A DNA stretch of 64,000 bases from DASUVM01 sp963704675. GTDB lineage: Bacteria > Patescibacteriota > Saccharimonadia > Saccharimonadales > Saccharimonadaceae. The stretch lies in the NCBI GenBank assembly GCA_963704675.1, contig OY969928.1, forward strand, positions 310,001 to 374,000. The letters are read 5' to 3'. How positions within the stretch are numbered: the first letter of the stretch is position 1; every line of letters begins with the position of its first letter. Position numbers and translations under genes: made by a program. This document shows positions 43,154-51,935 of the stretch, in pieces. The notes below the pieces were generated by a model. That model was given only the letters and a program-made list of their open reading frames with translations. It had not been told where the DNA came from and made no database searches.

Positions 43154-43185
43154 ACATGCATCATAGCAGCAACTTATTCGGACGG

Positions 43186-43314
43186 CCAACCCTCAAACCC
43201 CCTTCCAGACCACTCTCTTTAAGAAAAGCTCCACTGGAGCTTTTCTTAAGCATTGGGCTGAAATCGGTTAGTTAAACCGATTTCACACGATCTGGAAGGG
43301 GGTTTGAGGGTTGG
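43186..43314 (+). repeat. Palindromic element, family 1, copy B
   Basis: 129 bp closed by a perfect 21-bp arm pair (CCAACCCTCAAACCCCCTTCC and its complement). The core has AGACCACTCTCTTT, hairpin GAAAAGCTC-CACTG-GAGCTTTTC and hairpin AATCGGTTAGTTAAACCGATT. It lies between two divergent genes, so it cannot act only as a terminator. Confidence 0.85.
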
Positions 43315-43382
43315 TTGATAGCACTTGCTTCAAATGTGCAGTTTAGCGCATAATGTAATGAAAGCATAAACGGTAAAACGAC

Positions 43383-45146
43383 ATGGCACAAGCGGTGGGT
43401 ACAGTAATAATAAGTGATGGTGTTTCTTTTTGCGTCTGGGCACCTTTTGCCTCAGCTGTGCATATCATGGGCGATTTTAACAACTGGTCAGAAACCGATA
43501 CCCCCCTCACAAAAGACGACAGCGGTTATTGGTCGGCAAATGTGAGAGGTGCCAGACCAGGGCAAGAATACAAATACATTATACAAAATGGCGAAAGAAA
43601 AATGCTGCGCAATGACCCGCGGGCGCTACAAATTACCGCGTCGGGCGACAATTCAATTATAGTTGCCGATGATTTCGAGTGGCATGACCACGATTTTCAA
43701 ATGTCACCGTCAAATCAACAGGTTATTTACGAGATGCACCTTGGCACTTTTCATCGTCATGACCCAGCGACGCCAGGCACCTTCGAGACAGCACTTGAAA
43801 AACTTGATTATCTTGCCAGCTTGGGTGTGACGACTATTGAGTTAATGCCTATTTCAAGCACCGCCGTCAATCGTTGGTGGGGCTATGATCCAGATTATAT
43901 CTACGCGGTGGAAGCTTCCTATGGCGGGCGGCAGGCATTCTTGCAATTTGTCGACGCTGCCCATCAAAAGGGCATAGGAGTTATGCTCGATGTTGTCTAT
44001 AACCACTTAAGTCCTTACGAAGAACTCGACTTGTGGCAATTTGACGGCTGGAGCGAAAACGGCCAAGGCGGTATCTACTTCTATAACGACTGGCGCGCTT
44101 CGACTCCATGGGGGCCACGGCTCGATTATGGCCGCCCAGAAGTACGCGATTATATTGTTGAGAACGCACTTATGTGGCTGCGTGATTGCCATATCGATGG
44201 CTTAAGGCTTGATGCAACGTTTGCAATGCGCAAAAACGTCAACCAAGAAATTACCGATTCAGCCCCCGACAACCCTGAAGCCTACCAAACACTGCAGCGT
44301 CTCACTAAAGAGACGAAAGAATTGAAGCCTAGCTTATTCCTCGTAGCCGAAGATTTTTCAAATGAAGCCGCTATGACACGCAGGCAAGAGGAGGGTGGTG
44401 CCGGTTTTGATGCACAGTGGGACACGAGCTTTCCGTCGCGCATTCGCGACGTACTTGAACCACTTAATGATGGCGACCGCAACCTCTCATTAATAGTCGA
44501 GGCCCTTCAGAAGCGTTCTAACAAAAACGCCTTTGAGCGTATTATTTACACCGAATCGCACGATGCCGATGCTAATGGCCGCGCTCGCCTCAACGAAGAG
44601 ATTAGCCCTGGTGACGCAACTAGCTTGTGGGCACGCCGCCGCTCAACAATTGGTGCTGCTATTTGCTTAACTGCTCCGGGCATTCCAATGCTTTTTCAAG
44701 GTCAAGAACTCATGGAACAAGGTTGGTTTAGTCACTGGCAAGCACTTGACTGGAAAAAGGCTGGCCAATTCGCAGGCATTGTTAACTTATATCAAGATTT
44801 AATTGCGCTGCGCCTTAATCGCCGCGGTTGTTCAGCTGGGCTACAGGGCCAAGGGCTGACCATCTTACACCAAAATAATACCGATAAAGTATTAGCTTAC
44901 GACCGTTTTGATAAGGGTGGAGTGAATGACGATACTGTGGTAATCTTAAACGTTTCCAACCAAACCCGTATTAACTACGAACTACCATTCCCACGTACTG
45001 GCAGCTGGAAGGTTAGGTTAAACAGTGACTGGCAAGGCTATAGCCCTGATTTTTCAAACACGCCAACTGGAGATATCTTCGTTGAAAATGATTTTGGCAG
45101 TGTTAATCTCGGGCCCTATTCATTCTTAATTTTATCGCAAGATTAA
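43383..45146 (+). CDS. GH13 alpha-glucan-active enzyme with CBM48 domain (branching-enzyme-like)
   Basis: A 587-residue protein: N-terminal CBM48 (SFCVWAPFASAVHIMGDFNNW), then a GH13 barrel with DVVYNHLS (region I), DGLRLDATFA (nucleophile Asp), LVAEDF (acid/base Glu) and ESHDAD (transition-state Asp). The layout is that of branching enzymes and trehalohydrolases; substrate and exact activity cannot be told. It suggests storage or use of alpha-glucans. The N-terminal MAQAVG start has no strong ribosome-binding site. Confidence 0.85.
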   Translation: MAQAVGTVIISDGVSFCVWAPFASAVHIMGDFNNWSETDTPLTKDDSGYWSANVRGARPGQEYKYIIQNGERKMLRNDPRALQITASGDNSIIVADDFEWHDHDFQMSPSNQQVIYEMHLGTFHRHDPATPGTFETALEKLDYLASLGVTTIELMPISSTAVNRWWGYDPDYIYAVEASYGGRQAFLQFVDAAHQKGIGVMLDVVYNHLSPYEELDLWQFDGWSENGQGGIYFYNDWRASTPWGPRLDYGRPEVRDYIVENALMWLRDCHIDGLRLDATFAMRKNVNQEITDSAPDNPEAYQTLQRLTKETKELKPSLFLVAEDFSNEAAMTRRQEEGGAGFDAQWDTSFPSRIRDVLEPLNDGDRNLSLIVEALQKRSNKNAFERIIYTESHDADANGRARLNEEISPGDATSLWARRRSTIGAAICLTAPGIPMLFQGQELMEQGWFSHWQALDWKKAGQFAGIVNLYQDLIALRLNRRGCSAGLQGQGLTILHQNNTDKVLAYDRFDKGGVNDDTVVILNVSNQTRINYELPFPRTGSWKVRLNSDWQGYSPDFSNTPTGDIFVENDFGSVNLGPYSFLILSQD

Positions 45147-45169
45147 CACCACCGCCTCACAGCTAGTCG

Positions 45170-45391
45170 CTATTTTAAGATATCCGGCAACTTTGCCAGC
45201 ACAGTTCGCACCTTCCAGGCAAAAACAAGCAAAATAATACCAACAGCCACAAATGCCGTTGCGGCCATTATTACTAGAAGCGGCGGGTAGAATAATATAA
45301 GCAATCCAAGTAATATGAAAATGATTGCCTGCAATAATAGTGTCCAATAAAACTGACGCAATGCCTGACCTAAATCATTTATTTTTGCCAT
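45170..45391 (-). CDS. Small two-helix membrane protein, 73 aa
   Basis: A 73-residue protein with two hydrophobic helices (WTLLLQAIIFILLGLLILFY and VIMAATAFVAVGIILLVFAW) and a basic end. GAGGG lies five bases before the ATG. Unknown function. Confidence 0.6.
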   Translation of the reverse strand: MAKINDLGQALRQFYWTLLLQAIIFILLGLLILFYPPLLVIMAATAFVAVGIILLVFAWKVRTVLAKLPDILK

Positions 45392-45462
45392 AAATCCCTC
45401 GTTATTACATTATGAGTATAGCACGCTCCGCTTCAGTTAGCGCCTTAAGACCTGAACATAGC

Positions 45463-47229
45463 CTACTCATCTATAAATCCGCCACTTTGATGCTGCCAGA
45501 GCGACGCATAAATACCATTTTTAGCAAGCAGTTCATCGTGGGTGCCGATTTCTTTGAGCTCGCCTTGTTCAATAACGGCAATTCGATCCATTTTTTGAAT
45601 AGTACTCAAACGGTGGGCAATAACAATAGAGGTTTTATGTTCCATGAGGTTTGCGAGTGCCGCCTGAATCGCCTTTTCGCTCTCAGAATCAAGTGCCGAG
45701 GTTGCTTCATCAAGTATAAGAATCGGTGCATCTTTTAAGATGGCCCTGGCAATAGCAATGCGCTGCCGTTGACCACCTGAGAGCTTGACGCCGCGTTCAC
45801 CGACAAGCGTGTCGTACTTTCTAGGCAGTTTGTTAATAAAATCATCAGCAAAGGCCTGGCGAGCGGCATTAAGTATCTCTTCTTGGGTAGCTTCAGGATG
45901 ACTATAGTGAATATTCTCAATAATAGAACGATGAAACAAAAGAGGGTCTTGTGGAACATAAGCAATATGCCTTCGAAGATCAGCTTGCGAGATTTGTTTT
46001 ATATCTTGACCGTCAATGCTAATAACACCACTGTCAATATCAGCAAAGCGAAGCAGCAATTTAGTAAGGGTACTTTTACCTGCGCCAGAATGACCGGCAA
46101 GGCCTAGCTTTTCACCTGCAGCAACATGCAGGTTAAAATTAGTAAAAACAGCTTCTTTTGAGCCAGCATGTTTAAAGTTAACAGCTCTAAAAGCAATGGC
46201 GCCGTTTGAGATTCTAACAATTTGCGGCCTTAACTTATCTTTAACATTAGGGCGCTTTAACAATAATTGCGTCATCTCAGTTGCATCACCAAGGGAGCGA
46301 TTATAAGTCCGAAGTGTACTATTAGTAAACTCCCATAAACGAGCAGTTAAAAGACCAGTATATTCAATAATTAAAAAAGCAGTTGCAATATCCGCGTTAA
46401 ATAGCACTACGCCAGCGACAGCAAGCACCATTGAAACAGAAGTTATAGCAGCTGTCATACTACTAAAATAAAGTTCACTCAACTGCATTGTTCTCAGCAG
46501 ATCTAAAAACTTTTTTTGGGTATGGTGAGTAATACGGCCAAAACGCTCTTCTTCTTGCCGTTCAGCAGCAAAGCTTTTAATAGCCAGTACATTGGCAATA
46601 CTATCGGCTAGCGCCCCCGTCTGCTCAGAAGCGGCAGTTGCTTCCTCAGCAGCTTTTACCCGTACCTTTCTTGTTCCAATGAAGGTAATGATAATATAGA
46701 TAACAGATAGAAATAGCAGGCTCAGAATATAAAGGGGTGCATGCGGCCATAAGATAAAAATCGCGAAGGCAAAAGACAAAACAAGCGGAACAAATTGCAT
46801 AATGACGCCCTCGGCTAAACGAGCATAGGCGCCTGTAAAGCGCTCAGCAGCCGCTACGATTGAACCACCAAGGCGGCTGGCATGAAAGTCGGCACTTTGT
46901 TGAAGAAGTTGGCTAAATATTCGCTGGTCAAATGCTTGTACCACTTTTGATTCAAGCCAACCAACCAACATAATAATGCCTCGCCACAAGAAGGTTGCAC
47001 TGGTAAATCGCAATACGATAAAGGCTACGAGCAGCCAGCCAAAACTCCCCCATAAATCACCTCGAATGTAATTATCGGCAGCCAGCCTATTAAGAATCTC
47101 CGCCAAAATCAGCGGCGGCAAGAACTGATGCATCAAAAGAGTAGGGGGGAGTAAACATAAGATACCCAGCACATATTTTTTAAATTGCCAGGCTTGATGC
47201 CAAAATAATGAAAGTACTAACTTTTGCAT
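45463..47229 (-). CDS. ABC exporter, fused permease and ATPase (MsbA/type IV fold)
   Basis: A 588-residue half-transporter: six N-terminal helices and an ATPase with Walker A GHSGAGKST, signature LSGGQRQRIAIARAI and Walker B ILILDEATSALDS. It exports lipids, drugs or peptides as a homodimer. It is last in the minus-strand series response regulator, 41-aa ORF, histidine kinase, terpene-synthase-like protein; the gap upstream is 49 bases, so co-transcription is plausible. It may export whatever the operon makes (inference). Confidence 0.9.
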   Translation of the reverse strand: MQKLVLSLFWHQAWQFKKYVLGILCLLPPTLLMHQFLPPLILAEILNRLAADNYIRGDLWGSFGWLLVAFIVLRFTSATFLWRGIIMLVGWLESKVVQAFDQRIFSQLLQQSADFHASRLGGSIVAAAERFTGAYARLAEGVIMQFVPLVLSFAFAIFILWPHAPLYILSLLFLSVIYIIITFIGTRKVRVKAAEEATAASEQTGALADSIANVLAIKSFAAERQEEERFGRITHHTQKKFLDLLRTMQLSELYFSSMTAAITSVSMVLAVAGVVLFNADIATAFLIIEYTGLLTARLWEFTNSTLRTYNRSLGDATEMTQLLLKRPNVKDKLRPQIVRISNGAIAFRAVNFKHAGSKEAVFTNFNLHVAAGEKLGLAGHSGAGKSTLTKLLLRFADIDSGVISIDGQDIKQISQADLRRHIAYVPQDPLLFHRSIIENIHYSHPEATQEEILNAARQAFADDFINKLPRKYDTLVGERGVKLSGGQRQRIAIARAILKDAPILILDEATSALDSESEKAIQAALANLMEHKTSIVIAHRLSTIQKMDRIAVIEQGELKEIGTHDELLAKNGIYASLWQHQSGGFIDE

Positions 47230-47278
47230 ATCGTGAACTTCACATTGTAACAGGTTAATCTTAAAAAATCATGTACAG

Positions 47279-48784
47279 CTAGCGATATGCTTCAAGAAAT
47301 GCCTTTTCGTTGCGATGGCCTATAAGTGCTGCCTCGACTGCTTGCTCGTGATTATCGATGATAGCATGTAATTCGTGCTGGATTCTTAGCCCTGGAATTG
47401 TTTTGAAAAGCCTTTTCGCCTCTTTGGTATGCTCGACTATAAGCTGCCCATAATGCTCAAGACCATCTTGCCAAAAGTACACTTGCAAGCGTTGTTTAAG
47501 CGAATAAAGATCGTACTTCCCTGGGGCGATTTCTAAGGAACGTAACATATCAGCAACAACAAATGTCAGTCGCCCGCAAAACATATCTTCTGTCCAGTCA
47601 TGTATATCGTCATTAAGCTGCCTTGCAATCAGAAAATGTTGCCAGGCTTGTTCAATGATATGCTGTTCGACCGGCGAGAATACGCCCGAATAGCGCGCCA
47701 TAATGAGTGGCCCGAGAATATGCGCGTATGCACGCTTTGCCAAGAATTGATCACCGTTAAATACGGGCGTATTGGCGATCAATAAATAACCATTTTGAAC
47801 AATCCCTCTGGCATGTTCAAGCTCCCAGGCATTAATTGCATCAATATTATCAAATACTGAACGCACCCACGCACGTGCAGGCCGAGAAGTCATAGCTTGC
47901 TGGTATAACTCAATTGAACGACGCGTGCAAACATTTGCAATTGAAAGACGCTCGGGTATACCTTCGTTATCAAGAAGATCATCGTAAGTTTTATACGCAA
48001 GCCAATAGAGTACATTTGCAACACCAAGTTGTCGCCATAATTGCGGTGAAAGCCTATTCTCTGGCACGATAGATTGCTGAAAAAGATATGAAAGCAAAGC
48101 TACTTCATCGCTATCGGCGCTAAAAGCCAGTTCATCAATAATGGCCATCCCTTGAAGTCTTAATAGCTCGGGAAGATTCTGTAGCGCTCTTCTCGTTGCA
48201 CGTAACACCACGTCCGCCTTGCGCTTTTGAATAGGTTGGGCGGGCGGGCAAAGCGGCACAGAGGCCGCAAGGCGAAAGACCGCCACTACAATCGGCATAT
48301 GAAGAATATCATCACGACGATCTTTTATTAATGAAGCAACAGCAACCGATTCTACGGTAGAGGCGTTGGTAAAAGTTTTTTTTAAGAAGACCTCTACCTG
48401 GGGTAATGAATTACCAGCACTTTTTAAAAGTGAATGTATGGCGTTATTCGCTACAAGTTCAGGTTGGCCGCCATTATCCGCATACGGACCTCCAACTTTA
48501 ACCTCAGCAGCAATGAGCCGCTTGACCACTCCAGCCCATAACTCTCCAGAAAGGAGCGATGTATCGTACGCAGCGATAGCATTGAGCACAAGAAAAGCCT
48601 CACGCAAATCTTTAGCCTGTATTACTTCTGGGGCATGTAGCAATAAACGGCGAGCTAATAAACGGCGAATCTTTTCAGTATTGGGGATACGCATCAAACA
48701 AGTCAAAACAACGGCAATGATAGTTAGCGGAGCACCGCTTAGCTCTTTGAGTAAGTGGTCTTTATATATGTTCGGCTCATTCAC
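47279..48784 (-). CDS. Class I terpene/isoprenoid synthase-like protein, 501 aa
   Basis: The C-terminal half has both metal-binding motifs of class I isoprenoid synthases: DDLLD at 268-272 (YDDLLDNEG) and NDDIHDWTE at 391-399, which fits the spacing of the second motif (ND x3 x3 E), with about 120 residues between them. The N-terminal half (residues 40-230) is helical with GGPYAD...NNAIHSLL repeats reminiscent of alpha/alpha-barrel prenyl cyclases. Such enzymes ionise a prenyl diphosphate. It overlaps the histidine-kinase stop by four bases (ATGA), so it is translated with it. Product unknown; loss of activity is possible. Confidence 0.6.
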   Translation of the reverse strand: MNEPNIYKDHLLKELSGAPLTIIAVVLTCLMRIPNTEKIRRLLARRLLLHAPEVIQAKDLREAFLVLNAIAAYDTSLLSGELWAGVVKRLIAAEVKVGGPYADNGGQPELVANNAIHSLLKSAGNSLPQVEVFLKKTFTNASTVESVAVASLIKDRRDDILHMPIVVAVFRLAASVPLCPPAQPIQKRKADVVLRATRRALQNLPELLRLQGMAIIDELAFSADSDEVALLSYLFQQSIVPENRLSPQLWRQLGVANVLYWLAYKTYDDLLDNEGIPERLSIANVCTRRSIELYQQAMTSRPARAWVRSVFDNIDAINAWELEHARGIVQNGYLLIANTPVFNGDQFLAKRAYAHILGPLIMARYSGVFSPVEQHIIEQAWQHFLIARQLNDDIHDWTEDMFCGRLTFVVADMLRSLEIAPGKYDLYSLKQRLQVYFWQDGLEHYGQLIVEHTKEAKRLFKTIPGLRIQHELHAIIDNHEQAVEAALIGHRNEKAFLEAYR

Positions 48785-50190
48785 ATTTTACTCGCACCGT
48801 TCGAAGGAATAATAATAGTAAATTGCGTATATTGAGTGGTTGGCTCTAAATCAATTGTACCGTGAAAGTACTTCTCAAGCATTTTACGTGCAATAAATAA
48901 CCCAATACCCATACCCTTTTTCTTGCTTGAAAGGAATGGTTGGAATAACTGTTTGCGTTCGGCTTTTGAGATACCTTTTCCGTAATCTCTGACTACTATT
49001 TGAAAATTGTTTTTGAGATAACTTACCTCTACAAAAACAGTTGATTGAGCGGCGGCATGTGGTTGATATGCTTCGATAGCATTATTAATAACGACAGCCA
49101 CAATTTGGTTAAGCTTTACCGAATCGCCCACGTATTTAAATGTCCTCGTGCCGGTGGGCTTTTTCCATTCAATCATCACGCCAGTCTCAGTAGCCCTTGA
49201 GCGAAGCAAACGAACAACCTCGTTGACTTTTGAAGCTATATTAAATGTTCTTAATTCAGTTTCATCATGCAATTGTTGCCGAACCCTCTCAACCATATCG
49301 TCTAGATAGAGAATGCTTCGGCGAGCCCGATCAAGTGAGCGTGAACGCTGTTTTTGGTGCAGTCCTTCGATATCAAGAGTGAGGATAGCCAAATGATTCG
49401 CAAGATCATGCAGAAGGGCTGCCGAGAGTTGGCCGACTTCAGCAAAACGGTAAAGTTGCTGCATCTCTTCGAATTGTGCAACTTGAAGCTCTAATGTCCG
49501 TTCTTTTATCTTCGCCTCGAGCTGGGCTTGTTCTTTTAAGAGTGCTACCTCTGCTTCTCGAGCCCTCATAAGCGAGCGCTCATTTTGGCGTCCAAATAAC
49601 CATGAAACAATACCGATTACAAACAGAAGAATGCTATATCCGAGCACCTCGCCAAATCCAGCTGATTGGCTCAACCACGATTCATCGGGTGAGTAGGGCG
49701 TAAATGTATCAAGTATCTCAACTAAAAAAAGTATACTGATCGAGAGCGCCATTGCATGGAAGGCATATCGTGCACCGAGTAAAATACCTGCTAGTACAAT
49801 CACCAAACATAGCAGCATGAGTGCAAATGGCAAACTATTACCGAATTGGAACAGTAAAGTAAAGGCCAGCAAAGTATAAAGTACTGTTAAAGAAGCGGCT
49901 GCAAATTTATATCGGTGTTTAGCAATAAAAAAGATACCTGCTACAAAAACACAAATACCAAGCGCAAAGGCGGCATTCTTTAGGGCGGTGGTGAAATTAT
50001 AAAAGAAATAACCTATTAATAACTGAGTGAATAACAAAAAGAAGGCGATAAACGTACCACTTAACAGCACATTCAAAACCACTTCACGGTTTCTAGTCGG
50101 AATGTCGCGCTGCCGTGGTCTTATAAAGAGTTCGTAAACTCGGCGCACTAGACGTTTGTTCCATAGTAAAAATCGCTGCAACAGACTCAC
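48781..50190 (-). CDS. Sensor histidine kinase with six-helix membrane domain
   Basis: A 469-residue kinase: about six N-terminal helices with little periplasmic sequence, a coiled linker, the H-box LLHDLANHLAILTLDIEGL (phospho-His), N-box VVINNAIEAYQ, G-boxes RDYGKGISK and GMGIGLFIARKML. The HDxxNH pattern recalls HPK10/AgrC-like or NtrB-like kinases. GTG start at 50190 with only a weak ribosome-binding site. Paired with the OmpR-type regulator upstream; a small ORF lies between. Confidence 0.88.
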   Translation of the reverse strand: MSLLQRFLLWNKRLVRRVYELFIRPRQRDIPTRNREVVLNVLLSGTFIAFFLLFTQLLIGYFFYNFTTALKNAAFALGICVFVAGIFFIAKHRYKFAAASLTVLYTLLAFTLLFQFGNSLPFALMLLCLVIVLAGILLGARYAFHAMALSISILFLVEILDTFTPYSPDESWLSQSAGFGEVLGYSILLFVIGIVSWLFGRQNERSLMRAREAEVALLKEQAQLEAKIKERTLELQVAQFEEMQQLYRFAEVGQLSAALLHDLANHLAILTLDIEGLHQKQRSRSLDRARRSILYLDDMVERVRQQLHDETELRTFNIASKVNEVVRLLRSRATETGVMIEWKKPTGTRTFKYVGDSVKLNQIVAVVINNAIEAYQPHAAAQSTVFVEVSYLKNNFQIVVRDYGKGISKAERKQLFQPFLSSKKKGMGIGLFIARKMLEKYFHGTIDLEPTTQYTQFTIIIPSNGASKM

Positions 50191-50205
50191 CTCGCGCTTC
50201 TTTAA

Positions 50206-50331
50206 TTACGTTTTAGCTAACTTACTCCACCACGGGATACCAACACACACTTGCTCGATGAGAGTTGCTTTGATAGATTCAGGTGTTCGTTTAGTTCGAT
50301 CGGTCAATACAGCTATAATGGCTACGTTCAT
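50206..50331 (-). CDS. 41-aa ORF between response regulator and kinase
   Basis: A 41-residue ORF: MNVAIIAVLTDRTKRTPESI, then KATLIEQVCVGIPWWSKLAKT. It begins 16 bases after the regulator stop, with GGAG 10 bases before its ATG, and ends 15 bases before the kinase start. One cysteine followed by a hydrophobic stretch (CVGIPWW) and a basic tail. It could be a signal-peptide precursor, a small regulator or a chance frame. No AgrB-type protease is in the window. Confidence 0.4.
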   Translation of the reverse strand: MNVAIIAVLTDRTKRTPESIKATLIEQVCVGIPWWSKLAKT

Positions 50332-50347
50332 CTATCTATATCTCCGT

Positions 50348-51022
50348 TTACACTTCTATATCATCAACTTTATAACCTATGCCGTATGCGGTTTTAATAA
50401 GCGGCAATGCAAAAGGACGATCAACCTTATCACGTAAGTGCTTAATGTGAACATCGACCGTGTTATTCCAGCTATTTCTATCTCCATCCCAAGCGTGATT
50501 TAAAATCATTTCTCGCGTGACGACACGGCCACGATTCATAATGAGGTATTCTAAAATGTCAAATTCTTTCCGGCGAAGCTCAATGGCAGTGCCGGCACGC
50601 TCTACATGGCGGCGCGCAACATCAATAATGAGATCTCGGAACCGTAGAATACCAGATTCATGTTCTGGGCGACGCCTCGTGAGTGCTGAGATACGCGCCC
50701 TTAATTCGCCGCTATTAAACGGCTTTGTCATATAATCATCGGCACCGCCGTCAAGTAATTTTATGCAGCTCTTTGATTCTTTGGTGCCAGTCAAGACAAG
50801 AATAGGCGTGTTGATGCTGCGAGTTCGAAGTATTTGGCACGTATCATAGCCATCAGCATCGGGTAAATTGAGGTCTAGAATAATAACCGCGTATTGTACG
50901 TTGAGTGCTTTTTCAATGCCCTCTTCGCTCGTAAGGGCAATGTCAACGGTAAAGCTAGTTTTAAGATAATCTTTGATACTGCTTGCCAGCCATTGATTAT
51001 CTTCGATAATAAGTACTTTCAT
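50348..51022 (-). CDS. OmpR/PhoB-family response regulator
   Basis: A 224-residue regulator: receiver domain with acidic pocket IIEDN, phospho-acceptor Asp in ILDLNLPD, LTGTKE and the TKPF lysine; then a winged-helix DNA-binding domain (RKEFDILEYLIMNRGRVVTREMI, NTVDVHIKHLRDKV, IKTAYGIGYKV). It controls transcription when phosphorylated by the kinase downstream. ATG 51022 is preferred on homology with AGAGG upstream; ATG 51046 is an alternative. Confidence 0.92.
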   Translation of the reverse strand: MKVLIIEDNQWLASSIKDYLKTSFTVDIALTSEEGIEKALNVQYAVIILDLNLPDADGYDTCQILRTRSINTPILVLTGTKESKSCIKLLDGGADDYMTKPFNSGELRARISALTRRRPEHESGILRFRDLIIDVARRHVERAGTAIELRRKEFDILEYLIMNRGRVVTREMILNHAWDGDRNSWNNTVDVHIKHLRDKVDRPFALPLIKTAYGIGYKVDDIEV

Positions 51023-51062
51023 AAGATAGTCGGCCTCTTTATTCACATTACATGGAAATTAT

Positions 51063-51280
51063 TAAATAAAAGTTAACTGCTATCCGTCTGCTCTCTGAAA
51101 CGAGAAAAACTAACTCCTAAGTCACAAATATTCATGACTTTTTAAAGAGATCGTACGTCACTATTCTACATGTTCATAAAATCGCCGCAATGATTTTTTG
51201 TAGTACTCTCATCTTAAATTGTCATGAAATCGTAAAACATGTGTTGTAGTTTTATGCCATATATACTGCTCGCAAGGTAA
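51063..51280. promoter_or_regulatory. Probable regulatory region upstream of the two-component operon
   Basis: No gene seen. Two similar segments, TTCATAAAATCG (about 51172) and GTCATGAAATCG (about 51222), are in direct orientation 50 bp apart and might be binding sites for the OmpR-type regulator. This is a visual match only. Confidence 0.3.
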
Positions 51281-51287
51281 AGCAGCG

Positions 51288-51513
51288 TACAATATAAGTA
51301 GTCGTGTGCGTACTGGTGAAGAACCTTTTTACGGACAGACTTTAAAATCTTAAGGTTACATACAAACTAGGCTTCAAGGCCAAAGCGTCCCTGTAAACAC
51401 TACATATCACTTCAGCAAGCCAATACACCGCTATTTCTTAAACGGTTGAAATAGTGAGTGGTTTGTTCCTTCAGAAATCCGTTACTGACCTTTCGTCAGT
51501 TTTTTTAACGTTT
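51288..51513 (+). ncRNA. Leader RNA with terminator upstream of the 82-aa gene
   Basis: TACAAT at 51288-51293 starts a transcript of about 215 nt that ends in ACTGAC (51484-51489), loop, GTCAGT (51495-51500) and seven T: an intrinsic terminator 20 bases before the next gene's start. Inside, CACTATTTC-type arms form a hairpin at about 51430-51465, and a TGAAGAAC segment near the 5' end pairs with GTTCCTTCA near the 3' end. It matches no RNA family I recognise; an attenuating riboswitch or a free small RNA is possible. Confidence 0.5.
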
Positions 51514-51526
51514 TTGAGGAGTAGAT

Positions 51527-51775
51527 ATGAGTCAACAAATTAACAAAAAAGTGGCGATTACGGCAATGTCGTTCCGGCAAAAGAACGGGCTAGAGTCGTT
51601 TCCGAAGCGAATGGAATACGCCGGTGGCAGTATTGCGTTCCTTGACGGTTTGCAGTGCTTGGTTAAAAAGGGCGGGGAAGTGATTCGCATCTTCACCATG
51701 ACCGACGGTGAACACGAATATAAACTGCGCTCAAACAGCGAGCAAGATGAATGGATGCTTGTTGCGATTAGTTAG
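51527..51775 (+). CDS. Small beta-rich protein, 82 aa, unknown
   Basis: An 82-residue protein: KVAITAMSFRQKNGLESFPK, then GGSIAFLDGLQCLVKKGGEV and YKLRSNSEQDEWMLVAIS, mostly beta strands. GAGGAG precedes the ATG at a good distance. Controlled by the leader RNA upstream (inference). Not recognised. Confidence 0.6.
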   Translation: MSQQINKKVAITAMSFRQKNGLESFPKRMEYAGGSIAFLDGLQCLVKKGGEVIRIFTMTDGEHEYKLRSNSEQDEWMLVAIS

Positions 51776-51795
51776 TAAACCGCGTTGCTTGAAAA

Positions 51796-51825
51796 AATAA
51801 CCCTCAAAAAGGGGTTATTTTTAAA
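51796..51825 (+). terminator. Terminator of the 82-aa gene
   Basis: AAATAACCC pairs with GGGTTATTT across an A-rich loop, followed by TTAAATT. Confidence 0.85.
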
Positions 51826-51846
51826 TTATAATTTTGCCCTAACGGT

Positions 51847-51914
51847 ACCTCGGCTTTTAAAACATCGCTTAAAAGACGGGGTTCCGAGGTGGGCCGCCGC
51901 ACGGGCGGCCCACC
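51847..51914 (-). terminator. Compound hairpin/terminator of the 51936-52532 gene
   Basis: GGTGGGCCGCC (51888-51898) pairs with GGCGGCCCACC (51904-51914). Beyond it ACCTCGG and CCGAGGT enclose a further CTTTTAA/TTAAAAG hairpin. GC-rich, as for the other exported-protein genes. Confidence 0.65.
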
Positions 51915-51935
51915 ATCGACGTGTGTCGCGGGACC

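Noticed and set aside
45463..51046. agr-type quorum-sensing operon
   Set aside because: The regulator is OmpR-type rather than LytTR, and no AgrB protease is present; only a weak kinase resemblance and a small ORF support it.
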